From NCBI GenBank assembly GCA_027533185.1, contig JAPZTS010000019.1, positions 1-46,545 of the forward strand: DNA of 46,545 bases. Reading direction: 5' to 3'. The notes beneath the pieces are model-generated. The model made no database searches and was not told the origin of the DNA. It saw nothing but the letters and a program-made list of their open reading frames with translations. Shown here in pieces: positions 27,161-36,641 of the stretch (position 1 is its first letter; each line of letters starts with the position of its first letter). Origin of the DNA: Leptospira sp. (GTDB lineage Bacteria > Spirochaetota > Leptospiria > Leptospirales > Leptospiraceae). Position numbers and translations under genes: made by a program.

Positions 27161-28770
27161 TTTTTTAATCTCTCCTCAAAAGAGATAATATCGGGATATT
27201 TAATTTTTAATGTGCGGAGAGGTGGGCCCGTTAGCGGAGATTCTGCGGGAGTAAGAACCGCTAGATTCCAAAATCCATCAAATTCCCAAGGAATTTCTTC
27301 AACCAGTTTATTACCAAACTTCAACCTTATAATTTTTTTCTCAGGATCGGTTTCGATAAATATCTTTCGGCCATCTTCAGGATCATTTTTTTTCCAACGA
27401 TAGGATGACCGAACAGGAGCTTCTTTTTCAGGAGCAGAATAACTTACAGTGTGAAAATCGTTTTTATCAACAAAAACTAATATGGAATGATTTTTTTGAT
27501 CGGTAAAAAAGATTCCAAGTCCACCATTTAATTCTTTTTCCAAACCGAAATTGACTTCACAGTTCATTCTTTCGGGGATTAAATCTTCTGAGTACACTCC
27601 GTACCAACCAGCGGGCAAATTCGAACTTTTATTAAAATTTAATTTTCCAGGGAAGGATGCATTAAAGTTTGGAGACTTAGTAGTCAGATTCCAAAATTCC
27701 TCGGCTTCCCAGCCAATTCCATCTTCAAGTGCAAATGGAAAGGCAACTTGAGTGATTTTTTTAGGTCGAATCTGTACCGAAAATTTTGAATACTCAAATT
27801 TACGGGATTCTTTGGTCCGAACAAGTCGTACAGGATAACTGCCATAAGGTACGCCTGCTTCAGCGTACTGAGTTGCACCTTTTTTTTGGTCGTTGATGTA
27901 TAAATCTAAGCCAGATGGAAAACTTGTTACTACAACTGTTCCTTGAGAAATATCATCATTCCATTCTTGAAAAACTCTGTTTGTTTTTCCTGCACGTACA
28001 AGGATATTCCGAATGATTCGGTCTTTACCTGGTTTCGAAAAGCCGATTTTGTGTTTTCCGTTGATCAATTTAAAATTTATCAACGGAGCCTTGCCAATTT
28101 CAGTTTCATCCAAATAGATAGATGTTCCAGGGGTACTAGAAAATACAGATATAGAGCCAAAGAGTGAGGAATTTAAGATTTCCTTAACTTCGTCTTCCTT
28201 GGGCGCCGAGAGCTCCGAAAAATAAGAAGAAACATCATTTCCAAGGGGAACTAACAACTGTTTGGAATGAAATACATCTATTGAGTTTTTGGTTTTTGAG
28301 GGATCTAATCTTTCTTCGGTAAAAACGAAGAGAGTCTGCCCAAAAGAGATACCCAACACTGGATCTTTGTAGTGAACATCAACCTGCAATCGATTGTCTT
28401 TCATTTTTGCAGAAAGATTGAGTACTATATCTACGTCCGATGATTCATAAAATCCATCGGGAATATTTTTAGGGGCTTTTTTGAAGTTCCCAAAAAGACT
28501 GTGGTGTTGGATGATTCGAGTTTCCACCAACACCAGATCCTGAGGCTGAATGCCCTCTGGAATTTCCTTCCAGAGGAGGGAGAAATTGGGATTGTTTTTG
28601 TTTACGAGCCTTTCTTTGTAATCCCTACCAGACGGCAAAGGTTCCACTTCCCCAGATTCTAGAGAAGCAAACTCAGGTTTTGCGATCGATCGATTTAGTG
28701 TTTCAATTTTTTCTACCGAAGCACACGAAAAAAGGGAAATACAAAAAGCAAGTAAATAAACATATTTCAT
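27157..28770 (-). CDS. PEGA-domain lipoprotein
   Basis: The 537-residue product has a lipoprotein signal (MKYVYLLAFCISLFSC, Cys16). Two consecutive PEGA-like beta-sandwich units lie at about 210-345: the first has ISVFSSTPGTSIYLDETEIG followed by GKHKIGFSKPGK, the second has VVVTSFPSGLDLYINDQKKG then VPYGSYPVRLV. PEGA domains occur on bacterial surface and signalling proteins and probably bind glycans or protein. The N-terminal 200 residues and the C-terminal beta-rich 180 residues, which include GGLGIFFTDQKNHSILVFVD, are not recognised. It overlaps both neighbours by four bases, so synthesis of the three lipoproteins is coupled. Confidence 0.87.
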   Translation of the reverse strand: MKYVYLLAFCISLFSCASVEKIETLNRSIAKPEFASLESGEVEPLPSGRDYKERLVNKNNPNFSLLWKEIPEGIQPQDLVLVETRIIQHHSLFGNFKKAPKNIPDGFYESSDVDIVLNLSAKMKDNRLQVDVHYKDPVLGISFGQTLFVFTEERLDPSKTKNSIDVFHSKQLLVPLGNDVSSYFSELSAPKEDEVKEILNSSLFGSISVFSSTPGTSIYLDETEIGKAPLINFKLINGKHKIGFSKPGKDRIIRNILVRAGKTNRVFQEWNDDISQGTVVVTSFPSGLDLYINDQKKGATQYAEAGVPYGSYPVRLVRTKESRKFEYSKFSVQIRPKKITQVAFPFALEDGIGWEAEEFWNLTTKSPNFNASFPGKLNFNKSSNLPAGWYGVYSEDLIPERMNCEVNFGLEKELNGGLGIFFTDQKNHSILVFVDKNDFHTVSYSAPEKEAPVRSSYRWKKNDPEDGRKIFIETDPEKKIIRLKFGNKLVEEIPWEFDGFWNLAVLTPAESPLTGPPLRTLKIKYPDIISFEERLKK

Positions 28771-29732
28771 TTCGTCTTATCAAAACTCTCTTTAGGTGAT
28801 AATTTTAAGGAATCTTTTTGAACATCTTTTTTAATATACTTAGAGTCTTCGATTGCCTTTGCGGTTTTAATCACTTCATCTGATTTCGTTTTTGTGATTT
28901 CCCGAGTTTTGGTGGCTTTTTCCATTTCTTCAATCGAACTTCCCATTTCCATTTTTTTCAATTCTTCGTTGTTGGACTTGAGTTCGTTAGCTAGAGATTC
29001 AAATTGAAGCATCTTTGTGTTTTCAAAAACTAACATTTCTTTCATTTCACCTAAGGATTGTTTGTCCATCGGCTTAATCATTTTTTCGCTGAGTTTTGTC
29101 TCATTTCCAACTTCTGCTGTTTTTTGTTTATCAATAACGATTTCGTTAGACGAGTTAGACTTACGAATAGCGATTGCACCATCTAACACAGAATACTTAA
29201 CAACACATGAACCTTGTGCACATGCAACATTCCCTGCCTTTCCACTTGGGTTTTCAACGCTTGTTAAGAAACTTGTTCCACGGACACCGGCGATAGAAGT
29301 TGGTGTAACGATATTAAAAGAATCCGATTTACGTTCTTTCTTTAAAACCGTAACTAGTTTGCCGTATTGTATGTTTACTTCTGTTTCCTTTCCAGAGTCA
29401 TTCGAAACAATCGCTTGGTTGATGTTTAGAGATGTATTCTTGTTAAGTTTTAAAACACCGTCTTCCCCAAGAAGGATTTCGCAACTTCCATTTTCACCCG
29501 TTACAATTGTGTCGGAGGCGGTCAAAGGCTCACCTAAGCTCGCTTTTACTTGTCCACCTTCACGCAGTATGGCGACGTCACCTTTTACGAAGGCAATCAC
29601 AACATTTGTTTGAGATTCTTCAGTTTGAGTGACTGTAGATTCTTTTGAGTCCTTTTGGCAGTTTAGAGTAATTATGGCAAATATTGCCACAAAACCTATC
29701 ATCCGGAATAGATTGTTTGCTTTTAGTTTCAT
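28767..29732 (-). CDS. FecR-domain lipoprotein
   Basis: This 321-residue protein starts at the ATG at 29732, preceded by GGAGGGAG. A lipoprotein signal ends LNC (Cys25). Residues 40-200 match the FecR domain: VKGDVAILREGGQVKASLGE, SCEILLGEDGVLKLNKNTSL, and FNIVTPTSIAGVRGTSF, the hallmark VxTPxAxxxVRGTxF motif. A CAQGSC pair after the motif could form a disulfide. The C-terminal 110 residues are charged, helical, probably coiled coil (KSNNEELKKMEMGSSIEEME). Classical FecR proteins relay signals to a sigma factor across the inner membrane; here no TM anchor, sigma factor or TonB receptor accompanies it. It is the first gene of the coupled trio. Confidence 0.9.
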   Translation of the reverse strand: MKLKANNLFRMIGFVAIFAIITLNCQKDSKESTVTQTEESQTNVVIAFVKGDVAILREGGQVKASLGEPLTASDTIVTGENGSCEILLGEDGVLKLNKNTSLNINQAIVSNDSGKETEVNIQYGKLVTVLKKERKSDSFNIVTPTSIAGVRGTSFLTSVENPSGKAGNVACAQGSCVVKYSVLDGAIAIRKSNSSNEIVIDKQKTAEVGNETKLSEKMIKPMDKQSLGEMKEMLVFENTKMLQFESLANELKSNNEELKKMEMGSSIEEMEKATKTREITKTKSDEVIKTAKAIEDSKYIKKDVQKDSLKLSPKESFDKTK

Positions 29733-29760
29733 GGTTCTCCCTCCAAGAAATTCCTTTCTT

Positions 29761-29789
29761 ACTCTATGTAACAAGTGAAGCCCTGGCAA
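29761..29789 (-). promoter_or_regulatory. Promoter of the FecR-PEGA-TPR operon
   Basis: On the minus strand TTGCCA (29789-29784) and TAGAGT (29766-29761) are 17 bases apart. The predicted start at about 29754 gives a 22-base leader containing the GGAGGGAG ribosome site. This lies between rsgA and the FecR gene, so the trio need not depend on the rsgA transcript. Confidence 0.55.
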
Positions 29790-29798
29790 CTCTTTTCC

Positions 29799-30752
29799 CT
29801 AGTATCTTTTTGTAACGGCTTTCGACCAATGATCCCTCCTAGTCACTCGGTGGGGCTTTTCAAGACTGTCCAACATAGATTCCAGATTTTTGAACCTCGT
29901 TTCTTCCAGTTCAGTCTCCATGGCGAGAAGCATAGGGCAGTTTTCGTCCAAATGGCAACAGTGGACCTCTTGGCAATGGACCTTTTTTGAACCAAGTTCA
30001 GGAAAACTTTCCAAAAGTTCGGTTCGATCCAAATGTAGAATCCCCCACTCCTTCACTCCGGGAGAGTCAATGATGACGGTGTCCTCTTCTAAAAAGAGCG
30101 CAAAGGAGTTTGTGGTTGTATGTTTTCCCTTTTTTGTGGATCCACTTACCAAATTGGTCCTTTGGATCGTCTTTTTGTGCAAATGGTTCACTAAACTCGA
30201 CTTTCCAACCCCTGAGTTTCCACAAAGAAACGTCCTTTTCCCTTTGCAACTTTCCCAAAAGGGAGAAACCGACTCCTCATCTAACAAAGAAATACTGATG
30301 ACCTGATAACCGAGATCCAGATACCTTTTTTCTTTTTCCAAAATCACCTCTTTAGAAACTAAATCTTTTTTGGTGAACACGATGAGGGGATCAATTTTTG
30401 TATGAAATGCAGCGGCGAGCAATCGATCGATAAATCCAGACTTTGTTTCCGGTTCTGCATAGGAAGCCAAGATTGCTACTTGATCTAGATTGGCAGAAAG
30501 AACATGGCTGTCACCGTGATCGCTTTTTCTTGTGAGATAATTTTTTCTCTCTTCCTTTTCGAGAATGACCCATTCTTCACCAGTCGTTCTTTCGGCATAG
30601 ACCGAATCTCCTACGACGAAGGGATGCCGGTCCTGAGAATCTTTGAGGCGCAATTTTCCCTTTAAGATGGCGAGTGCGTAGGAAGTCTCTTTGGAATACA
30701 ATTCATAATAAGCACCAAAGATTCGAGCGATTGTAAATTTTTGTTTACCCAA
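29799..30752 (-). CDS. rsgA: Ribosome small-subunit GTPase RsgA
   Basis: This 317-residue protein is a circularly permuted GTPase with an N-terminal OB fold (about 1-70). G4 is FTKKDL at 126-131, with Thr in place of the usual Asn of NKxD. G1 is GNSGVGKSSL at 178-187, G3 is DSPGVKEWG. The C-terminal zinc motif CQEVHCCHLDENC supplies Cys and His ligands. RsgA hydrolyses GTP on the 30S subunit during late maturation. It has its own promoter (30783-30811) and diverges from the histidine kinase gene. The FecR operon follows after 66 bases with a separate promoter. Confidence 0.95.
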   Translation of the reverse strand: MGKQKFTIARIFGAYYELYSKETSYALAILKGKLRLKDSQDRHPFVVGDSVYAERTTGEEWVILEKEERKNYLTRKSDHGDSHVLSANLDQVAILASYAEPETKSGFIDRLLAAAFHTKIDPLIVFTKKDLVSKEVILEKEKRYLDLGYQVISISLLDEESVSPFWESCKGKRTFLCGNSGVGKSSLVNHLHKKTIQRTNLVSGSTKKGKHTTTNSFALFLEEDTVIIDSPGVKEWGILHLDRTELLESFPELGSKKVHCQEVHCCHLDENCPMLLAMETELEETRFKNLESMLDSLEKPHRVTRRDHWSKAVTKRY

Positions 30753-30782
30753 ACGAATTTCCGTTCATAGATTAGAATACTC

Positions 30783-30811
30783 ATTATAACACCAAACGTA
30801 TGCAAATACAA
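30783..30811 (-). promoter_or_regulatory. Strong sigma-70-like promoter of rsgA
   Basis: On the minus strand TTGTAT (30811-30806), a 17-base spacer and a perfect TATAAT (30788-30783) precede rsgA by a 24-base leader. The -35 element lies inside the first codons of the divergent histidine kinase gene at 30800. Confidence 0.7.
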
Positions 30812-32638
30812 GTTTTCTTTAGATATCTATTTTTATTCCTGTCTCCCTTTGGGCTAACTCTCACTGGAATACTCGGATATTTTTTCGGGGATTGGAATTT
30901 ATGCCTTTCTTGTATTATTTCTCTTTTAGGTATTATTTCAACTTGGGGGATTCTAAATCAGAGGAAAACGATCGAATCCCAAACCAAATCATCAGATCCA
31001 GTATCTCCAGCTAAAAAAAGAGACGAACTTGTACAAAGTCTTTTTGCGCTCGAAAAGTTCAAAGAGGAGCTGATATCTTTTAACGATCCAGACCGTATCA
31101 GTGTTACGATATCTCAGTTCTTAGAGAAAAAAATCCCTGCCAAATTCGTTCAAGTTTACACCTGGGATGAAAATGAAGGAATGTTTCGACCAAGACCTCT
31201 GCCACAGGCGGGTTCCCTACAAAGATTTCCATCCATCCCTATATTTGATCCTTTTTTACTCTGGTTGTCTGAACGAGAGGGAATTCACATAAAGGAAAAC
31301 TTTATTTTGGAATTTACCCCAAGCCACCAGAAGATTTCGAAACAAGCTATCAAATTTTTTGAAACCACAGATTCCGAGTTAGTTGCAACACTTGCCATAA
31401 AATCAAGTTTGGTTGGTTTTATTTTACTTGGTGAAAGAACAGATGGCAAAAAATACGATATCACTGAAATCGAAATTATCTTAGAAATTCTTTCTGTTTC
31501 TCTGATGTCCATTTCCAACTCCATGATTTACCAACAATTGGTCAATCTGACTGAAAATTTGGAAGCAAAGGTTAGGGAGAGAACACGGGAATTGGAAGAA
31601 GCGCAGGCCCATCTCGTACAATCGGAAAAGATGGCTTCACTTGGTGTGATGGTAGCAGGAATTGCACATGAAATCAACACCCCTGCGGCAGTGATCAATG
31701 GGGCTGCAGATAATTTAGATACTAACTTAGTTTATATCTTTTCTCACTTAGGTGATGTTTCTACTCTGATTCAAAATCCAGATTTCCGGACCATGTATGT
31801 GGATCTACTTTTTAGTTTTGTAAAGGAGGATCCTGCGGGGAAAATTGATCCTCGAGATAAGTTCAAACTTAAGAAAGAAACAAAACTCAAGTTAATCGAA
31901 GATGGAATCGGCGAAAATGATGCAATCGATCTATCAACTTTTTTAATCGACCACCAAATCATTCATATGCAAGAAGAATTAGTTCGGATTTGGAAGGCAG
32001 GCGGAAAAGAAATCTTTGAAATGCTAAAAAACACATTAAGTCTTCATCGAAACATTAAAAATATTAAATATTCCATTCGCAATATCGTTAGAATTGTTAA
32101 AGCATTAAAACACTATTCTCACTTGGGACAAGCATCTTATGAAATGGCAGATCTTGTTGAAAGTTTGGAAAATACATTAGTGATTATGCAAAATCAAATC
32201 AAACAAGGCGTCGAAATAGAAAGAGAATACTCTCCTATACCACAGGTAAAATGCAACGTGGATGAGCTAAATCAGGTTTGGACAAATCTCATAACAAACT
32301 CGTTACATGCAATGAAAAAAACGGAAAAGCCAGTTCTTAAGATTTTTACAAGGTGTATCGGAGAAGATTATGTTTTGTTAGGCTTTGAAGATAATGGTAT
32401 GGGAATTTCTCAAGAAATCAAAGACAAAATTTGGGATCCATTTTTTACTACAAAAGACCAAGGTGAAGGAAGTGGACTTGGTCTTGGAATTGTGAAAGGA
32501 ATCATCGAAAAACACAAAGGAAGAATTGAGATGGAATCTTCTCCTGGAAAAACAAGATTCCTCGTATATCTTCCATTAGATGGACCTGGTGATGTTCCAA
32601 ATATTCCCAAAGAAGTAATACGTGAAATCAGAGGCTAG
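30800..32638 (+). CDS. Membrane sensor histidine kinase with GAF-like domain and helical insert
   Basis: The 612-residue protein has two N-terminal membrane spans (about 7-30, 35-55), a GAF-like domain (about 85-240), a coiled coil (250-285) and a kinase core. The phospho-acceptor is His290 in GIAHEINTPAAV. ATPase motifs are NQVWTNLITNSLHAM (N box), FEDNGMGIS (G1) and FFTTKDQGEGSGLGLGIVKG. About 150 residues separate the H-box from the ATPase domain where about 60 is usual; the insert is helical and ends RIVKALKHYSHLG. No response regulator is adjacent. The gene overlaps the next by 17 bases. Confidence 0.9.
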   Translation: MQIQVFFRYLFLFLSPFGLTLTGILGYFFGDWNLCLSCIISLLGIISTWGILNQRKTIESQTKSSDPVSPAKKRDELVQSLFALEKFKEELISFNDPDRISVTISQFLEKKIPAKFVQVYTWDENEGMFRPRPLPQAGSLQRFPSIPIFDPFLLWLSEREGIHIKENFILEFTPSHQKISKQAIKFFETTDSELVATLAIKSSLVGFILLGERTDGKKYDITEIEIILEILSVSLMSISNSMIYQQLVNLTENLEAKVRERTRELEEAQAHLVQSEKMASLGVMVAGIAHEINTPAAVINGAADNLDTNLVYIFSHLGDVSTLIQNPDFRTMYVDLLFSFVKEDPAGKIDPRDKFKLKKETKLKLIEDGIGENDAIDLSTFLIDHQIIHMQEELVRIWKAGGKEIFEMLKNTLSLHRNIKNIKYSIRNIVRIVKALKHYSHLGQASYEMADLVESLENTLVIMQNQIKQGVEIEREYSPIPQVKCNVDELNQVWTNLITNSLHAMKKTEKPVLKIFTRCIGEDYVLLGFEDNGMGISQEIKDKIWDPFFTTKDQGEGSGLGLGIVKGIIEKHKGRIEMESSPGKTRFLVYLPLDGPGDVPNIPKEVIREIRG

Positions 32639-33776
32639 TCGACACCCACAGTTTAAACCCGGATTTTTAGAAAGATGGGGCCGAAAGGTTTTGATTGAAC
32701 TTGCCCTATCCAGAAATCCTCCTTCAAAACAGATAAATGAAACTCAAGGGGGAGATGAAACCGAAAATAAGTTTCACATCGAATCTAGGCGACTTATTGT
32801 TTCAGGGGTATTTTGGTCATTTTGGATCGGTTTTTTACCATCCGTCTTATTTGTATTTTTTTTAGGATATGGGCCCGGGTTTGATACGAATCACCTAAGT
32901 TTACATTCTGTTCTGTGGTTTCTTGGATTACTTATCTTTTGGACTATAATAGAATTTTATTTACTTTTTCGTTTGGGTTTTTTATTGGCATACAAAATGG
33001 CAGAACTTGCAGAGATGGAACTTGCCAACGAACCAGAGTTATATACTCCTCTTCCAAGTATGCTTGCAAGGATTGTATTAGAGATTCCGGATCCACGAAT
33101 TTTGATCTATGGAATCGATCCTTATAAACACCTCGATAAACGAGCAGCCTTAATTAGCACAATTTTATACAAAAGCAAAGTATTTTTATCTAATATCTCT
33201 GCTAAATTTATTTTGAAAGCTATAATAGGTCGTAGTAGTCTTAGGTATTGGATTGAATATATATCAGGACCTATCACTGGTTTGTGGGACGCAGTTACAA
33301 CATATATTATATTGCGAGAACTTCAAAAGAGAATAATAACGAGAAAGATTTCTAATTATTTATTAACCGAAATTACCAACTTACATCTTTCACAGAAAAA
33401 TCTGAATCAAATCATTCGAACGGTAGCTTTAGCCATTGTATTCACAAAAACATTTCATCCAAATTTTGAGTTTTTGATACTACGTTTGGTGGGTTTTTAT
33501 GATGACATCGAATCACTACAAGAACTAGACAGTTGGGAAATATGGCTTACCGGATTTGAGTCTTTATCCAAAGAGGAGAAAATGATTAACATGAAACTAT
33601 TCGCTATTCTATCCGCTTTCGACGGAAAACTGAATCAGGAAGAAAAAATTGGATTTTTAGAAATTCAAAAATATTCCAATTTTTCCGCTATGGAATTCAC
33701 AAACTCCCTTTGTAAAAAAATAAACGAAGGGAAACTTAGCAAAACTCTCGAGATAGTTCGAGAGTTTTGGACTTGA
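32622..33776 (+). CDS. Hypothetical two-helix membrane protein, C-terminal TerB-like region
   Basis: I do not recognise this 384-residue protein. It starts at GTG 32622, inside the end of the histidine kinase gene, so it is translationally coupled. Two membrane spans lie at about 58-83 and 95-123. A conserved-looking segment, LRYWIEYISGPITGLWDAVTTYII, follows at about 205-230 and may be a third membrane-associated helix pair. The last 80 residues (KMINMKLFAILSAFDGKLNQEEK) resemble the acidic FDGKLxxEE calcium-like loop of TerB proteins, but this is by eye. Coupling suggests it modulates or serves the kinase. A terminator hairpin is embedded in its final codons. Confidence 0.75.
   Translation: MKSEASRHPQFKPGFLERWGRKVLIELALSRNPPSKQINETQGGDETENKFHIESRRLIVSGVFWSFWIGFLPSVLFVFFLGYGPGFDTNHLSLHSVLWFLGLLIFWTIIEFYLLFRLGFLLAYKMAELAEMELANEPELYTPLPSMLARIVLEIPDPRILIYGIDPYKHLDKRAALISTILYKSKVFLSNISAKFILKAIIGRSSLRYWIEYISGPITGLWDAVTTYIILRELQKRIITRKISNYLLTEITNLHLSQKNLNQIIRTVALAIVFTKTFHPNFEFLILRLVGFYDDIESLQELDSWEIWLTGFESLSKEEKMINMKLFAILSAFDGKLNQEEKIGFLEIQKYSNFSAMEFTNSLCKKINEGKLSKTLEIVREFWT
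33741..33768 (+). terminator. Terminator hairpin inside the 3' end of the 32622 gene
   Basis: AAAACTCTCGA and TCGAGAGTTTT form a perfect 11-bp stem with loop GATAGT. The stem ends in TTTT and a second T-run (TTTTT) follows 13 bases later. The hairpin finishes five bases before the stop codon at 33774-33776. Confidence 0.65.
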
Positions 33777-33832
33777 TTCTTTTTGGTCTTCTTGTTAATT
33801 TCAGATGGTCTAATGGCAAATAGGAGAAAAAA

Positions 33833-34348
33833 ATGGCATCGGTTACATTGAAGGGAAATCCAGTTCCCTTGGAAGGAGAACTTCCCAAAGTTGGTGACAA
33901 AGCACCTGATTTTAAAGTAGCAAAACAAGACTTAGGTGAAGTAAGTTTAAAAGATTTTACTGGTAAAGTTAAAATCTTAGTGGCAGTCCCCAGTTTGGAT
34001 ACCTCAGTTTGTGCAATTGAAACAAAAAAATTCAATGAAAAAGTAGCAAAAGAAACAGAGATCGTTACACTGATTGTATCTGGTGATTTACCTTTTGCAA
34101 TGAAACGATTTTGCTCTACGGAAGGAATCGATTCCCCGAGCTTAGTTACGGGTTCACAATATAAGGATTTTTCTTTTTCCAAAAATTACGGAACCCATAT
34201 TGCCGGCGGTCCTCTTGCTGGATTGTCAGCGAGAGCTGTGTTTGTGGTTGATAAATCGGATACAATTCGTTATGTCGAGCTCGTTCCAGAAATTGGAAGC
34301 GAACCCAATTATGACACAATCCTTGCCGAAGCAAGAAAGCTAATCTAG
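33833..34348 (+). CDS. tpx: Thiol peroxidase (atypical 2-Cys peroxiredoxin)
   Basis: This 171-residue protein matches Tpx in length and motifs: VGDKAPDF, then [12 protein letters not shown] with peroxidatic Cys60, and [10 protein letters not shown] with resolving Cys94, the same spacing as in well-studied Tpx enzymes. [20 protein letters not shown] is the typical C-terminal strand region. It reduces hydroperoxides using thioredoxin. AGGAG precedes the ATG at 33833. The stop overlaps the convergent Rad50-like gene by four bases. Confidence 0.97.
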   Translation: MASVTLKGNPVPLEGELPKVGDKAPDFKVAKQDLGEVSLKDFTGKVKILVAVPSLDTSVCAIETKKFNEKVAKETEIVTLIVSGDLPFAMKRFCSTEGIDSPSLVTGSQYKDFSFSKNYGTHIAGGPLAGLSARAVFVVDKSDTIRYVELVPEIGSEPNYDTILAEARKLI

Positions 34349-36639
34349 TTCAGTTGATGAACTTGGCAAGGAAGGTCCTTCAACTTTGCCAAGTTTACCA
34401 ATTTACCTTTTAATCCCTCATCGAATGTAAAAATAAATCCAGTCCACTCCTCTAATTTTAAAAATTCGAGTGTGTATTCAATTGCCTGATCTCTTCGCTT
34501 ATCATCCATATGCCGAAAGGGTTCATCCAATAAAAGGAATGGAATTTTTTCTTTCGTTCCAATTCGATATGCATATTCGATCCGCATAGCATAGGATAGC
34601 TGCTCTCGAGTTCCAGTGGAAAGGTTAGAAAAATCTCGAGACTCATCTGTTCTCATTTCCTTTAATTTTATATCACCACCGATTTCTGACTTTTGCAAAA
34701 TTCGAGCCTGGTCTTTCGAGTGTAAAGAAGACCAGCGATTTTGTAAGGATTGGATTAAAGAATTCATTTGGTGATTGGATTCTCCCTCCATCGATGCAAA
34801 GACTTCGCTCAACTTTTCAAATGCTCGTATGTCGAGTTCTCTTTTTTCTAACAAATGAATCTTCTTTTCTAAATCCTTTTTAGATTCTTCCCATTCTTTA
34901 CTTGCGGGAATCATTTGGGTTTCTAATCGAGCTTTTGCATTGGTGATTACTAAATCCAACTCCACTAAATTTTTTTCCAAAGATTTTAATTTAGATTTCT
35001 TATCAGCTAACTCTGATTCTATTTTCAATTTTAAAGATTTCTCTTCTGACGTGAACTCTTTTGAAATCCCTCTTTTTTCTTTATCTACAATTGTATCTTT
35101 GATTTTTAGTTTTAAGGTCTGAAGATCTGTTTCCCCGAATCTTTTGATTATTGTTTCTACCTTCGTTGACAAAGTATTGTATTCGTTATTCCGAATTTTT
35201 ATATCTGTGTACTTTTCCTTGAGCTCGTCTAAGGATTTAGTTTCTGTCTGTTTCCAGGTTTCGTTCAATTGTCGCTGGGTTTCTTCAGCTTGGATTTGGG
35301 ATGTCGTAATTCTATCATCCAAAATCTTTATTTCTGCGTCCTTTCCTTGGACCTCTTTTTTCAAATTTTCTATTTCTAATTGGATTTTCAAAAAATCCTT
35401 TTCCAAGCGATTGATTTCATTCAAAATATCGTCAACACTCATATTTCGGTATTTCAAATCACCTAATGACTGAGTCTCAATCGTATTTGCGATTTCAGAA
35501 AGTTTTTCGCGAAAGACATTTTCATCTCGGATTGTAAACTTTTCTTGGGATTTTTGAAATAGATAAAAGCCTACTGCAAACCCAAACACAGATAACAAAT
35601 AGTAGTAGGGTTCCCAATTTGAAATAGCAATACCAATAGAAAAACTGATAGATGAAAAGATGGCAAACATTGCTAAGATTATATAACTCAAGTTCCATTT
35701 TGTTTGGATTTGAAATGGAATATCGTTTCTAAGAGAATTTAATTTATTTTTCCAAACTTCAAAAAATGCTGAGTATCGTGTCAATTCGACGCTTGCAGAT
35801 TCTTTTATTGATACTTGATCAAGTAGATTTTTTCTTTGGTTTCCTTTTTCCAAACTTTGTTTTTTTAAATCGTCTATTCTTTCAGTCAAAACCAGATTTT
35901 CTTTAGCTAATCTAGTCGCCCTTTCGTCGTAAGATGCTGAAATAAAACTTTCATCTTGTTTTCGTTGTAGTTTTAAGGATTCGAACTTTAGAAGAATTGC
36001 ATATATTTCATTTAATTCTGCATAACTTTCATTTTCCTTTAATTCCAAAATCTTTTCTTCATAATTCTGAATGGACTTTTCGAGAGAGTCAATTTCTCCA
36101 AGAATTAGTTTCTTTTCGGCATCTTTTTTAGGAACATCGGAGAATGAATTGGCAATTTCTTTCAGTCGCAATTCTGAATTTTTAAATTTAATTTCAGATT
36201 TTTCTAATTCTTCCTTTGCAGTTTTGAGATCTCTACCAGGTTTTGCATTTCCCTTTCGATTACAATTATCGAGAGCCAACGATTTTAGTTTTGTTGGATC
36301 ATATCCACTATCAAATAGACTGTCTTGGATTGCTTTCGTAAGATCTTTATCACTTGAGTCAATGTTCATCTGACCTTCGCGAATCACGAGAGAATTTAAC
36401 ATCAGATTGACGGGGACTGATTTTTTTTCAAAATCTAATTGGGAAGAACGATCTTTTTGGTATCTTCGATTGAGTAACTTACCAAATGTATTTGTTCCAG
36501 GGATATGAATCAAACAAGAGAGAATCGAATCTAAAATTGTAGTTTTTCCAGACTCATTGGGTCCAAAAAAAATCGTAAGCGGACTTACCTGAAACTCCTT
36601 TTCTGTAAAATGTCCAAAATTTTTAAGTCTTAAATTCAT
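34345..36639 (-). CDS. YhaN-like Rad50/SbcC-type ATPase with central membrane helices
   Basis: The 764-residue protein has an SMC-like ATPase split over both ends: Walker [13 protein letters not shown] at 24-35, signature [20 protein letters not shown] at about 673, and Walker [15 protein letters not shown] at about 701-714. Between them are two long coiled coils. At the centre, where Rad50 and SbcC carry a CxxC zinc hook, there are two hydrophobic helices (about 316-339 and 345-361) and no cysteine pair. This is the layout of the YhaN group, and implies a membrane-tethered ATPase. It works with the metallophosphoesterase encoded two bases upstream, probably in DNA end processing or repair. 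Confidence 0.88.
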   Translation of the reverse strand: MNLRLKNFGHFTEKEFQVSPLTIFFGPNESGKTTILDSILSCLIHIPGTNTFGKLLNRRYQKDRSSQLDFEKKSVPVNLMLNSLVIREGQMNIDSSDKDLTKAIQDSLFDSGYDPTKLKSLALDNCNRKGNAKPGRDLKTAKEELEKSEIKFKNSELRLKEIANSFSDVPKKDAEKKLILGEIDSLEKSIQNYEEKILELKENESYAELNEIYAILLKFESLKLQRKQDESFISASYDERATRLAKENLVLTERIDDLKKQSLEKGNQRKNLLDQVSIKESASVELTRYSAFFEVWKNKLNSLRNDIPFQIQTKWNLSYIILAMFAIFSSISFSIGIAISNWEPYYYLLSVFGFAVGFYLFQKSQEKFTIRDENVFREKLSEIANTIETQSLGDLKYRNMSVDDILNEINRLEKDFLKIQLEIENLKKEVQGKDAEIKILDDRITTSQIQAEETQRQLNETWKQTETKSLDELKEKYTDIKIRNNEYNTLSTKVETIIKRFGETDLQTLKLKIKDTIVDKEKRGISKEFTSEEKSLKLKIESELADKKSKLKSLEKNLVELDLVITNAKARLETQMIPASKEWEESKKDLEKKIHLLEKRELDIRAFEKLSEVFASMEGESNHQMNSLIQSLQNRWSSLHSKDQARILQKSEIGGDIKLKEMRTDESRDFSNLSTGTREQLSYAMRIEYAYRIGTKEKIPFLLLDEPFRHMDDKRRDQAIEYTLEFLKLEEWTGFIFTFDEGLKGKLVNLAKLKDLPCQVHQLN

Positions 36640-36641
36640 TC

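Noticed and set aside
29017..29613. 198-residue plus-strand open frame opposite the FecR gene
   Set aside because: It mirrors the FecR coding frame, has no ribosome site and lacks any motif, while the minus strand encodes a clear FecR domain.
34940..36373. Plus-strand Ser/Phe-rich frames opposite the Rad50-like gene
   Set aside because: They are complements of Lys/Glu-rich coiled-coil codons.
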